A stretch of 25,163 bases of DNA. It comes from DATAXP01 sp036272935. Lineage in GTDB: Bacteria > Planctomycetota > Planctomycetia > Pirellulales > PNKZ01. The DNA lies in NCBI GenBank assembly GCA_036272935.1, contig DATAXP010000038.1:1-25163 (forward strand), written 5' to 3'. The notes below the pieces were generated by a model, which was not told the origin of the DNA, did no database searches, and worked only from the letters and a program-made list of their open reading frames with translations. Shown one piece after another: positions 1 through 7,132 of the stretch. The first letter of the stretch is position 1. Every line of letters starts with the position of its first letter. The translations under genes were made by a program, and so were the position numbers.

Positions 1-126
1 CATCCGCGCCGGCCAGGACGATTCGAGCCGCGCGTCAAAAAACGGCGTCCCAAAGAATACGACCTGATGAAACGCCCCCGCGCCGCACTGAAGCAAGCCC
101 TGCTGCGACAAAACAATGCGGCTTAA
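1..126 (+). CDS. Transposase C-terminal fragment (IS4-like), cut by window edge
   Basis: An open frame enters from the left edge and ends at TAA 124-126, giving 41 residues. It is strongly basic, with a segment reading EPRVKKRRPKEYDLMKRPR followed by a short leucine-rich tail. From memory this resembles the extreme C-terminus of IS4-family DDE transposases common in planctomycete genomes, which end in a similar 'RRPK..LL.KPR' segment. The catalytic part lies outside the window, so family and integrity cannot be judged. It faces the 3' end of glcF, whose C-terminus looks intact, so any insertion happened downstream of that gene. A short basic tail alone is weak evidence; another DDE family is possible. 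Confidence 0.6.
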   Translation, partial: HPRRPGRFEPRVKKRRPKEYDLMKRPRAALKQALLRQNNAA

Positions 127-150
127 CTTCGTGGCATTCACTCCCGTCCC

Positions 151-174
151 CTTTAATTCATCCTTTAATTCATC
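151..174. repeat. 12-base tandem duplication (2 copies) next to transposase tail
   Basis: The 12-mer CTTTAATTCATC occurs twice in direct succession at 151-162 and 163-174. It is AT-rich against a GC-rich background and lies between the transposase stop codon and the end of glcF. It may be part of, or a scar at, the end of an insertion sequence. The rest of the 127-194 spacer holds nothing I recognise. Confidence 0.75.
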
Positions 175-194
175 TAGCCTCGTGGCCGGTTCGT

Positions 195-1538
195 CTATCT
201 TGCACGCCGGTAGCTCTCGTCGATCACGTCTATCGGATGGGCGACCCGTAGCAGCCGGCCTCGCTGTCGGGCCTCGCGGGCGATTTGCAGCAGGCAGCCG
301 GCATTGGCGGTCAGCACCACGTCGGCGCCGGTCTTGAGGATGTTTTCGAGCTTGCGCCGGCCGAGCCTTGCCGCCATTTCGGGTTCCGTGAGATTGTAAG
401 TCCCGGCTGCTCCGCAACAGATTTCGCTTTCCGGCAGCTCGCGCAGCTCAAGTCCCGGCACCTTGGCCAGCAGACGCCGCGGCGCTTCGCGGATCTTCTG
501 GGCGTGTCCGAGGTGGCAGGCATCGTGATAGGTGGCCACCATCGGCACTGGACCTTCGGGAGCCATGAATCCCAGGTCGTCGAGGAACTCGTGTACGTCG
601 CGCACCGAAGCGGCTAGCGCGGTCCGCTCGGCCGTGCCGGCGTCGTGCCAATGATGGCCGTAATCCTTGAGCATCGCCCCGCAGCCGGCAACGTTCACGA
701 TCACCGCGTCGACATCGCTCGAGCCGAATGCCGCAACATTGGCGTCGGCAAGTTCGCGGGCTGGCTCGCTCGAGCCGGCGTGAAAGTGGATCGCTCCGCA
801 GCAGCGCTGCGCGCGGGGCACGAGCACGTCGCAGCCGTTGTGTTGCAGCACGCGCGCCGTGGCCCAGTGCGTGCCGCGAAACATCGCATCGGCCACGCAG
901 CCGGTGAACAGCGCGACGCGCGCCCGGCGGCGACCGATGGCTGGCATGATTTCAGGCAGCGCAGGCAATGATCGCTCGAGCGGCGGCAGCATTGTCGCGA
1001 GCCGCTGCAGCGGGCCAGGAAGCAGCTTCGTCAACCGTAGTGCGCTGGCCAAACCCATCAAACCGCTGCGCTGCGCGAGGCGCGCAGGAGCAAGCAGCCG
1101 GCGCATGCGCTGCGGATTCGTGAACAGTCCGAACAGTACCCAGCGATGAAACCAATCGCTCGATCGCTTCGGACCATCGCCGGTGTGCTCCATCGCGACG
1201 CGGAAGGGCTCGATCAGCTTGCCGTATTGCACGCCCGACGGGCAGGCGGTTTCGCACGCCCGGCAATCGAGGCACAGCTCCAGATGCCGCCGCACACGCT
1301 CTGTCAGCGGCGTGCGGCCGTCGGTCACGGCACGCATCAAGTAAATCCGTCCGCGCGGACTGTCGTTCTCGTCCCCCAGTTCCAGGTACGTGGGGCAGGC
1401 CGAGGTGCAAAGCCCGCAATGCACGCAATCGAGAAACAGCCGGTAGTCGATCGCCATTCCCGGGTTTTCGCTGGCTAGCGCGACAGCAGGCGATGGGGCT
1501 TGCAGGGGCTGCGAAGCGTGCGAGGCGTGGTCGGTCAT
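195..1538 (-). CDS. glcF: Glycolate oxidase iron-sulfur subunit GlcF
   Basis: This is the iron-sulfur subunit of the membrane-associated glycolate oxidase, passing electrons from the flavin subunits GlcD/GlcE. The 447-residue protein has two ferredoxin-type CxxCxxCxxxCP motifs (C38, C41, C44, C48 and C89, C92, C95, C99), each expected to bind a 4Fe-4S cluster. Two CCG-type repeats follow: G213-C214, C246-C247-G248, C286 in the first and H340-A-C341-H, C374-C375-G376, C415 in the second. Length and order fit the family. The open frame runs 163 codons further upstream, but that part is antisense-like sequence inside glcE. The ATG at 1538 overlaps the glcE stop as ATGA, the usual arrangement for translational coupling, and there is no independent Shine-Dalgarno site. 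It is the last gene of a four-gene operon. Oxidation of D-lactate or a related hydroxy acid cannot be excluded. Confidence 0.93.
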   Translation of the reverse strand: MTDHASHASQPLQAPSPAVALASENPGMAIDYRLFLDCVHCGLCTSACPTYLELGDENDSPRGRIYLMRAVTDGRTPLTERVRRHLELCLDCRACETACPSGVQYGKLIEPFRVAMEHTGDGPKRSSDWFHRWVLFGLFTNPQRMRRLLAPARLAQRSGLMGLASALRLTKLLPGPLQRLATMLPPLERSLPALPEIMPAIGRRRARVALFTGCVADAMFRGTHWATARVLQHNGCDVLVPRAQRCCGAIHFHAGSSEPARELADANVAAFGSSDVDAVIVNVAGCGAMLKDYGHHWHDAGTAERTALAASVRDVHEFLDDLGFMAPEGPVPMVATYHDACHLGHAQKIREAPRRLLAKVPGLELRELPESEICCGAAGTYNLTEPEMAARLGRRKLENILKTGADVVLTANAGCLLQIAREARQRGRLLRVAHPIDVIDESYRRAR

Positions 1539-2734
1539 GCGAAGAAGTACCGCCCCAGGTTCAGCAGGTTCTTGGGATCGAATTGTTGCTTCACCGCCTG
1601 CATCACGGCAAGGTCCGCGCCGCCGGTGCCCCAGATCGCTTGCCGCGTCAGTTGTTCGGGTGCGGCAGCCCAGGTGATAACCACATGCCCACCAGCAGCG
1701 TGGGCCAACGGCCTTAGCCGCGTGATGACGAACTTTGCCGAACCATCGGCGCCGACGTTTGCAAACCGTGCCGTCACGATGCCGTTGCCTGCCTGGGACA
1801 GGAACGAGCCTGTGGCATCCAGCTCGACGAGCCGCTGCATCAGCCCGGCGACACGGCTGGGTAGCACGCCAAACTTGCAGATCAGCATCGCGCCATCCTC
1901 CACGGCCGATGCCACACCATGCCGGGTCGATTGTTCCCAGGCGAGTTCCGTTTCTTCGCGCTCGCGTAGAACTCTGGGCTCCACGTGCTGTGCCTGCCAT
2001 TGGCGCTGCAACTGCTCGACCATCCATTCGACCTCGGGCTGACTTCCCTCAAAGGCCACGGCGATCGATGGTATTGCCCCAAACTCTCCTCCGGCCCGCA
2101 GCTCGATCGCCGTGGGCGTCGTCGGCGAACTCACCAACTCGGTCAGGATCGGATCGGCGGCAGCGCAGCTCGGCAAATCGCAGATCACCCATGCGTCGGC
2201 TTCGGGCATCGGCTTCAGTTTGAACGTCACCTGCGTGATGACGGCTAGGGTGCCCAAACTGCCGCACAACAGCTTGCAGAAGTCGTACCCGGCGACGTTC
2301 TTCACGACGCGCCCGCCAGCTTTGAATGCCGTGCCGCGGCCGTCGACCGCACTGATGCCGATCACGTAGTCGCGGATTGTGCCGCAACCGTAGCGGCGCG
2401 GCCCGCTGGTGTTCGTTGCCACCACGCCACCGATCGTCGCGAAGTCACTCTGCGGCGCATCGACTGGCAGCCGCTGTCCTTCGGCGGCGAGCGTCGCCGC
2501 GAGCGCCTGCATGGTGATGCCCGCCTCGACGGTAATCGTCATGTCGCGCGACGGATAATCGACCACGCGATTCAACTCGGCCAGCGACAGCTCGATGCCC
2601 GGGCGACGCACCGGTAGCCCAAAGCCGGTCACCGTGCCGCCGCCGATGGGGTAGATCGGCGTGTCCGCATCATGCGCGTCGCGCACGACTCCGATTACAT
2701 CGGCGATGGTTTTTGTCTCCTGGGTTGCCGGCAT
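1535..2734 (-). CDS. glcE: Glycolate oxidase FAD-binding subunit GlcE
   Basis: This is the second flavin-binding subunit of glycolate oxidase, 399 residues. It has an FAD-binding type 4 (PCMH) fold: a YPIGGGT segment near residues 28-34, IGGVVATNTSGPRRYG around 101-116, GGRVVKNVAGYD at 140-151, and CGSLGTLAVIT at 157-167. Unlike GlcD it lacks a C-terminal FHAGDGN-type segment, as expected for GlcE. The open frame could begin 20 codons earlier (2794), overlapping glcD by 50 bases. I chose ATG 2734 because GAGGG (2746-2742) sits 7 bases upstream and overlaps the glcD stop, coupling the two genes with a 10-base gap. The end overlaps the glcF start by four bases. Residues 195-399 are less conserved and carry no motif I can name. 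Confidence 0.9.
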   Translation of the reverse strand: MPATQETKTIADVIGVVRDAHDADTPIYPIGGGTVTGFGLPVRRPGIELSLAELNRVVDYPSRDMTITVEAGITMQALAATLAAEGQRLPVDAPQSDFATIGGVVATNTSGPRRYGCGTIRDYVIGISAVDGRGTAFKAGGRVVKNVAGYDFCKLLCGSLGTLAVITQVTFKLKPMPEADAWVICDLPSCAAADPILTELVSSPTTPTAIELRAGGEFGAIPSIAVAFEGSQPEVEWMVEQLQRQWQAQHVEPRVLREREETELAWEQSTRHGVASAVEDGAMLICKFGVLPSRVAGLMQRLVELDATGSFLSQAGNGIVTARFANVGADGSAKFVITRLRPLAHAAGGHVVITWAAAPEQLTRQAIWGTGGADLAVMQAVKQQFDPKNLLNLGRYFFA

Positions 2735-2744
2735 GACTTTGCCC

Positions 2745-4190
2745 TCAAACCGCGGCGCGGCGGCCGGGATGCGCTCGCTCGACGCCGCACGCACCAGCCG
2801 TCGGGAGCATCTTGCCGGGACTCAAGCGGCCCGTGGGATTGAAGGCGATGCGCAGCCGGGCCATCACGTCCAGGTCGTCGGCCGTGAACAGCTTTGACAT
2901 GAAGTTGATCTTCTCGACGCCGATGCCGTGCTCGCCGGTGATACTGCCGCCGCAGGCGATGCACTCAGCAAGGATTTCATCACTGGCGGCAAGCACGCGA
3001 GTGACCTGGTCGGCATCGCGTTCGTCGAACAACAAGATCGGGTGCAGGTTGCCGTCGCCGGCGTGGAACACATTCACCGCGCGTACGTTGTGCTTGGCGC
3101 TAATCTCGCTGATGCGCCGCAGCATGTGCGGCAGCTTGGTGCGCGGCACCACGCCGTCCTGCGTGCAGTAACTCGGGCTCAATCGGCCCACCGCGCCGAA
3201 CGCCTGCTTCCGGCACTTCCACAGCAGCAGCCGCTCGCGCGCGTCGGCGGCCTGGCGCACTTCGCGCGCACGGTGGCTTTGGCAGATTTCGATGATCCGA
3301 TCGCGCTGCGGATCGAGCCCCGCTTCGAGCCCGTCAACCTCGATGAGCAACACCGCCTCGGCATCCAACGGGAAACCGAAGTGATACGCCGCCTCGACGG
3401 CTCCGACGATGCCGCGGTCCATCATCTCCAAGGCTGCGGGGATCATCCCTGCGCCGATGATGTCGCTGATGGCGTTGGTCGCGTCGTCGCAGGAATCGAA
3501 AATCGCCAGCAGTGTGCGCACCCCCTGCGGGTCGCGCGTGAGCCGCACCCAGACCTTCGTCACGATGGCTAATGTCCCTTCGCTGCCGACCAGCACGCCG
3601 ACGAGGTCTAGCCCAGGATGATCTTCAGCCGGGCCGCCGAACTGCACGATGCGTCCGTCGGGCATCACTGCCTCGATGCCGAGCACGTGGTTGACCGTCA
3701 CGCCGTACTTGAGCGTATGCGGCCCGCCGGAGTTGGTGGCCACGTTGCCGCCGATCGTGCACGCGCCTTGGCTCGATGGATCGGGGGCGAAATGGAAGCC
3801 GGTCCCCTTGAGCGCCTGCGTAAGCTTGACGTTCACCACACCCGGCTGCACCACGGCATAGCGGTCGCGAAGGTTGATCTCGACGATGTCGCCCATCCGC
3901 GCCGTGACGATCATCACACCGCCGCCTACGGGCAAGCAGCCCCCGGCGAGGCTGGTGCCGGCCCCGCGGGGCAACATCGGCATGTCATGCTGGTTGCACA
4001 GCTCGACGATCTGCCGCACGTGCTCGGTGGTGCGGGGAAACACGACCACGTCGGGCGAGTTCTTTTCGATCGTGAAGCCATCGCATTCGTACACCAGCAA
4101 CTCGCCGCGCGCGGCAAGTACCCGATCGGCGCCGACGACCCGGCGCAATGCCTCGACAAGCCGGGGAATGGTGGCGGCGAGTATAGACAC
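2745..4190 (-). CDS. glcD: Glycolate oxidase catalytic subunit GlcD
   Basis: This FAD-linked subunit oxidises glycolate to glyoxylate. It has 481 residues, typical of GlcD. Visible motifs are PRGAGTSLAGG (74-84) and IGGNVATNSGGPHTLKYG (146-163) of the FAD-binding type 4 domain, VGSEGTLAIVT (201-211), and in the C-terminal FAD-oxidase domain FHAGDGNLHP (375-384) and GGSITGEHGIG (414-424). The ATG at 4505 would add about 105 residues that overlap the flavin reductase in another frame and look non-coding. The likely start is GTG 4190, one base after the upstream TAA, with the protein starting VSILAATIPRLVEALRR; no clear ribosome site is seen, so the start is uncertain by a few codons. The last 15 or so residues form a basic tail beyond the usual PGK..P ending. 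Confidence 0.93.
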   Translation of the reverse strand: MSILAATIPRLVEALRRVVGADRVLAARGELLVYECDGFTIEKNSPDVVVFPRTTEHVRQIVELCNQHDMPMLPRGAGTSLAGGCLPVGGGVMIVTARMGDIVEINLRDRYAVVQPGVVNVKLTQALKGTGFHFAPDPSSQGACTIGGNVATNSGGPHTLKYGVTVNHVLGIEAVMPDGRIVQFGGPAEDHPGLDLVGVLVGSEGTLAIVTKVWVRLTRDPQGVRTLLAIFDSCDDATNAISDIIGAGMIPAALEMMDRGIVGAVEAAYHFGFPLDAEAVLLIEVDGLEAGLDPQRDRIIEICQSHRAREVRQAADARERLLLWKCRKQAFGAVGRLSPSYCTQDGVVPRTKLPHMLRRISEISAKHNVRAVNVFHAGDGNLHPILLFDERDADQVTRVLAASDEILAECIACGGSITGEHGIGVEKINFMSKLFTADDLDVMARLRIAFNPTGRLSPGKMLPTAGACGVERAHPGRRAAV

Positions 4191-4191
4191 G

Positions 4192-4671
4192 TTAATAGCG
4201 TAGGCCAGTGCGGCGCACGTGGACCATCGGCGGCCGATCGGCAACCGCCTGCCCGTCGATGATTTCGGCAACAAAGATCCGATGATCGCCCGAGTCGACG
4301 TGTCCCCGCGGCAAGCACTGCAAGTGGCCGGCTGAACCTTCGAGCACCGGTACGCGTTGCTCGGTGCGAGAGATCGCCATTCCCTCGAACGCCGGTGCGC
4401 CAGGCTCGAACCCTCGGGCAAAGTGGCGCAGCAGGTGCGCGGCGTCGGGTTCGGGCACCTGGTTGAGCACAAACGGACTTCCCGCCTCGAGCCATGCCGC
4501 GACATAGCGATCCTTGCGCACTGCCACCGTGAGCATCGGCGGCTCGAAGCCGGCCTGCATTACCCAACTGGCGAGCATGCCGGTTTCCTCGTCCTTGTGG
4601 CGGACGGTGAGAATGAACAAGCCACTGGGAACTTTGCCCAGGGCTTCGGCGAGCGGCGGAGGGGTTGTCAT
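4192..4671 (-). CDS. Flavin reductase-like FMN-binding protein
   Basis: A 159-residue protein of the flavin reductase-like (split beta-barrel, FMN-binding) family. The N-terminal segment LAEALGKVPSGLFILTVRHKD, then GMLASWVMQAGFEPPMLTVAV, and the late GDHRIFVAEI segment are the family's usual landmarks. Such proteins reduce free flavin with NAD(P)H or bind FMN as electron carriers; the substrate cannot be read from sequence. It is the first gene of the glc operon, one base from glcD, suggesting a role in flavin or electron supply to the flavoenzyme. In-frame ATGs exist at 4713, 4680 and 4671. I prefer 4671: homologues start close to this LAEALGK segment, and a TACAAT -10-like box ends 7 bases before it, overlapping the 4680 codon. 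Confidence 0.85.
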   Translation of the reverse strand: MTTPPPLAEALGKVPSGLFILTVRHKDEETGMLASWVMQAGFEPPMLTVAVRKDRYVAAWLEAGSPFVLNQVPEPDAAHLLRHFARGFEPGAPAFEGMAISRTEQRVPVLEGSAGHLQCLPRGHVDSGDHRIFVAEIIDGQAVADRPPMVHVRRTGLRY

Positions 4672-4751
4672 GCCGAGCATTGTAACCGCAACGCCGGCGG
4701 TGCTAAACCACAAGCGTTCGTTGCTCCGACGGGTTGTGGTAGATTAGCCCC
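4672..4751. promoter_or_regulatory. Divergent promoter region, possibly leaderless on both sides
   Basis: These 80 bases separate the flavin reductase/glc operon (leftward) from the methyltransferase gene (rightward). On the minus strand TACAAT (4684-4679, 5 of 6 to the -10 consensus) is preceded by TTAGCA at 16 bases and ends 7 bases before the ATG. On the plus strand a weaker TAGATT (4740-4745) ends 6 bases before the GTG, with no convincing -35. Neither gene has a Shine-Dalgarno site, so transcription may start at or very near both start codons. This is prediction from sequence alone. Confidence 0.35.
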
Positions 4752-5408
4752 GTGCCCAACGAGCATCGCCTATTCTTTCGCGAGTTCCTGAACAACTTTC
4801 ACACGACCGGCGCTATTGCCCCCAGTAGCCGGTGGCTGGCCCGTGCGCTGACGCACTACGTCGCACAGCACCCGGAGCCGGGACGATCGCGGCGGATTCT
4901 GGAAGTCGGCCCAGGCACCGGCGCCGTGACGCAATACCTGGTGCCGCAACTTGCCCCTCACGACATGCTGACGCTGGTTGAGCTAAACGACCGGTTCGTC
5001 GAGCACCTGCGCAAAAGGTTCGACGCCGAACCGGTACTGCGCGAAGCCGCCCCTCGCACCGACATTGTCCACAACCGGCTGGAACGGCTCGATGCGTCGC
5101 ACCGCTACGATGTGATCGTTTCCGGCCTGCCCCTCAACAATTTTTCGGTCGATCAGGTCCGGCAGATCCTCGACACCTTCCGCCAGCTCCTGGCCCCCGA
5201 CGGCACGTTGTCGTTCTTCGAATACATGGCGATCCGCCCGGCAAGGAGCCTGATCGGCCGGCGTGAAGACCGTAAGCGCCTGCGGGGGATTGGCCGGGCC
5301 TTGGCCGAGCTGTTCGCCGCCGGCGAGGCTCGAAGGCAGTGGGTTTGGACGAATTTGCCGCCTGCCTGGGTGCATCACGTCGGTGGTTTTGGCCAGAACG
5401 GCGTGTGA
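4752..5408 (+). CDS. SAM-dependent methyltransferase, phospholipid/ornithine-lipid N-methyltransferase type
   Basis: A 218-residue class I methyltransferase with SAM-binding motif I ILEVGPGTGAVTQYL (49-63), an acidic end of strand 2 in LVELND (75-80), and SGLPLNNFS at 124-132 in the motif IV position. The N-terminal segment with FxxxGAIAPSSRWLA and the SGLP motif resemble the PmtA branch (phosphatidylethanolamine N-methyltransferase) and relatives of rRNA adenine dimethylases. In planctomycetes a PmtA-like enzyme (OlsG of Singulisphaera) is known to methylate ornithine lipids, so an aminolipid headgroup is a reasonable substrate guess. There is no membrane segment. The start is GTG, and no ribosome site is visible. 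It stands alone, transcribed away from the glc operon, with its own promoter region before the next gene. Confidence 0.8.
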   Translation: MPNEHRLFFREFLNNFHTTGAIAPSSRWLARALTHYVAQHPEPGRSRRILEVGPGTGAVTQYLVPQLAPHDMLTLVELNDRFVEHLRKRFDAEPVLREAAPRTDIVHNRLERLDASHRYDVIVSGLPLNNFSVDQVRQILDTFRQLLAPDGTLSFFEYMAIRPARSLIGRREDRKRLRGIGRALAELFAAGEARRQWVWTNLPPAWVHHVGGFGQNGV

Positions 5409-5412
5409 TTTG

Positions 5413-5441
5413 TTGTCCACATTACGCGGCGTTTCTATAAT
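5413..5441 (+). promoter_or_regulatory. Sigma-70-type promoter for the processing protease gene
   Basis: TTGTCC (5413-5418, 4 of 6 to the -35 consensus) is followed after 17 bases by a perfect TATAAT (5436-5441). Transcription would start near 5448, leaving a leader of about 47 bases that contains GGAGG (5480-5484), 10 bases before the ATG at 5495. The -35 overlaps the sequence just after the methyltransferase stop codon. Confidence 0.65.
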
Positions 5442-5494
5442 CGAGTAATTGATTTACGATCGAACCGGCCACGGCGAGCGGAGGCACCACGGTA

Positions 5495-7132
5495 ATGTCG
5501 GCACGAACCTTTCTGGTGGGGCTTGTGGTAAGCACGGGGTTGTTTTGGGCCACGGCTGCCACGCCTCAAGCCGATGAACCGCCTACCACGGACAAGGCGA
5601 AGCCGGTCGAAAAGGCGAAGCCGGCAACGGGAGCAAAGAGTCCCGCCAAGAAAGGCGATCAGGCCCCGGACGAAACGGCCAAGGCCGCCGCCGAGAAGGA
5701 AAAAGCAGACCGCGCCCGTCGAGCAGCCGACGATGAGTATTTCGAGCTGTACAAGGTGTTTGCCGACACGATGTACCAGGTCGAGCAAAACTACGTGAAA
5801 GACGTCGATCGTCGGGAGTTGATGGAGGCGGCGATTCGCGGCGTGCTCGATAAGCTCGATCCGTACTCGAACTACATCAGCCCGGACGAGATCAGCAGGT
5901 TTAAGACCAGCGTCGAAAGTCAGTTCGGCGGCATCGGCATCCAGATCACAATGGACGGCGGGCGGCTAAAAATCCTCAGCCCGCTGGTCGGCAGCCCCGC
6001 GTATCGTGCCGGATTACAGGCCGGCGACACCATCGACGAGATCAACGGCAAAAGCACCGCGGGCCTGGGGATTGACGATGCGGTGAAACTGCTCAAAGGA
6101 GAGGCCGGGAGCGACGTTTCGCTCTCCGTGAGGCATCGCTCGGGAGGCAAGGAAACGGTGCATCTTGAGCGCGAAGTTATCCATCTGGATACCGTTCTCG
6201 GCGACCTGCGCAAGGACGACGATCGGTGGGACTTCATGCTCGATCATGAGCGGAAAATCGGTTACATCCGCATCACGGCGTTCAGCCGCGAGACGCCGCA
6301 CGATGTCGAGGCGGCGCTCAAGCAGTTGGACAAAGAGCACGTCCGCGCGCTGATCATCGACCTGCGGTTCAATCCGGGCGGATTACTGAAGAGCGCGACC
6401 GACATTGCCGATCTGTTCGTGGCCGAGGGGTTGATCGTCAAGACCGTAGGCCGCAACACCAGCCCGCGCGAGGTGCATGCCCACAAGGCCGGCACCTATG
6501 AGGGCTATCCGATCGCGATCCTCGTCAATCGGTACAGCGCCAGCGCCAGCGAAATCGTCTCGGCATGCCTTCAGGACCACCACCGGGCGGTGGTGATCGG
6601 CGAGCGGACTTGGGGCAAGGGGAGCGTTCAGAACGTGATCGACCTGGAAGACGGCAAGAGTGCGCTGAAGCTGACGACGGCCAGCTACTGGCGCCCCAGC
6701 GGCAAGAATATTCACCGCTTCCCCGACGCCAAGGAGGCCGACGAATGGGGCGTTTCGCCCGATAAGGGCTACGAGATGAAGCTGACCGACAACGAGACAA
6801 GCGATCTGGTGCGCTACCGGCGCGATCGCGATGTGCTGCAAGTCAACCACTTCAAGAAGCCGGTCAAGACCGATGAGCTGGCCGTCTCGGAAACCAGTGT
6901 CGAGGGCGGCACTGTGTCGAAGCCGAAGGCCACCCAGGGGGCCAACGACATGCCCGCGGTCGAAAGCAAGTCGCCCGCGGAACCCAAGGCGCCAGTCACG
7001 AAGCCGCAAGCCAAGACGCCAGACGCCGACGATCAAGGCGAAGCGAAAAAGGAAAGGGTCGCGTTCGTCGACCGGCAACTGCAAAAGGCAGTCGAGTACG
7101 TGACGACCGAAATGGCGAAGAAGTCGCCGTGA
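5495..7132 (+). CDS. C-terminal processing peptidase (S41 family, CtpA/CtpB type), secreted
   Basis: A 545-residue secreted serine protease. Residues 1-26 form a signal peptide (basic MSAR, hydrophobic core, likely cleavage after TPQA). A Lys/Ala/Pro-rich spacer (about 27-75) precedes the N-terminal helical part (80-135), a PDZ domain (about 140-225, with GGIGIQ and SPAYRAGLQAGD), and the protease core (250-425). The catalytic dyad is S350 in SASASE and K375 in GERTWGKGSVQ, with Q379 four residues on; the 25-residue Ser-Lys distance matches the Ser/Lys/Gln arrangement of Bacillus CtpB. The C-terminus adds a Lys/Pro-rich low-complexity stretch (470-520) and a short helix, which differs from standard CtpA. 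Family members trim C-termini of periplasmic or envelope proteins. It overlaps tsaD and is probably co-transcribed with it. Confidence 0.92.
   Translation: MSARTFLVGLVVSTGLFWATAATPQADEPPTTDKAKPVEKAKPATGAKSPAKKGDQAPDETAKAAAEKEKADRARRAADDEYFELYKVFADTMYQVEQNYVKDVDRRELMEAAIRGVLDKLDPYSNYISPDEISRFKTSVESQFGGIGIQITMDGGRLKILSPLVGSPAYRAGLQAGDTIDEINGKSTAGLGIDDAVKLLKGEAGSDVSLSVRHRSGGKETVHLEREVIHLDTVLGDLRKDDDRWDFMLDHERKIGYIRITAFSRETPHDVEAALKQLDKEHVRALIIDLRFNPGGLLKSATDIADLFVAEGLIVKTVGRNTSPREVHAHKAGTYEGYPIAILVNRYSASASEIVSACLQDHHRAVVIGERTWGKGSVQNVIDLEDGKSALKLTTASYWRPSGKNIHRFPDAKEADEWGVSPDKGYEMKLTDNETSDLVRYRRDRDVLQVNHFKKPVKTDELAVSETSVEGGTVSKPKATQGANDMPAVESKSPAEPKAPVTKPQAKTPDADDQGEAKKERVAFVDRQLQKAVEYVTTEMAKKSP

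Noticed and set aside
1539..2027. Upstream extension of the glcF frame by 163 codons
   Set aside because: This part overlaps glcE on the same strand in another frame, is Arg/Gly-rich with no family similarity, and the ATGA junction gives a standard start.
4191..4505. Upstream extension of the glcD frame by about 105 codons
   Set aside because: It lies inside the flavin reductase gene in another frame and its Cys/Arg/Ser-rich translation does not resemble GlcD N-termini.
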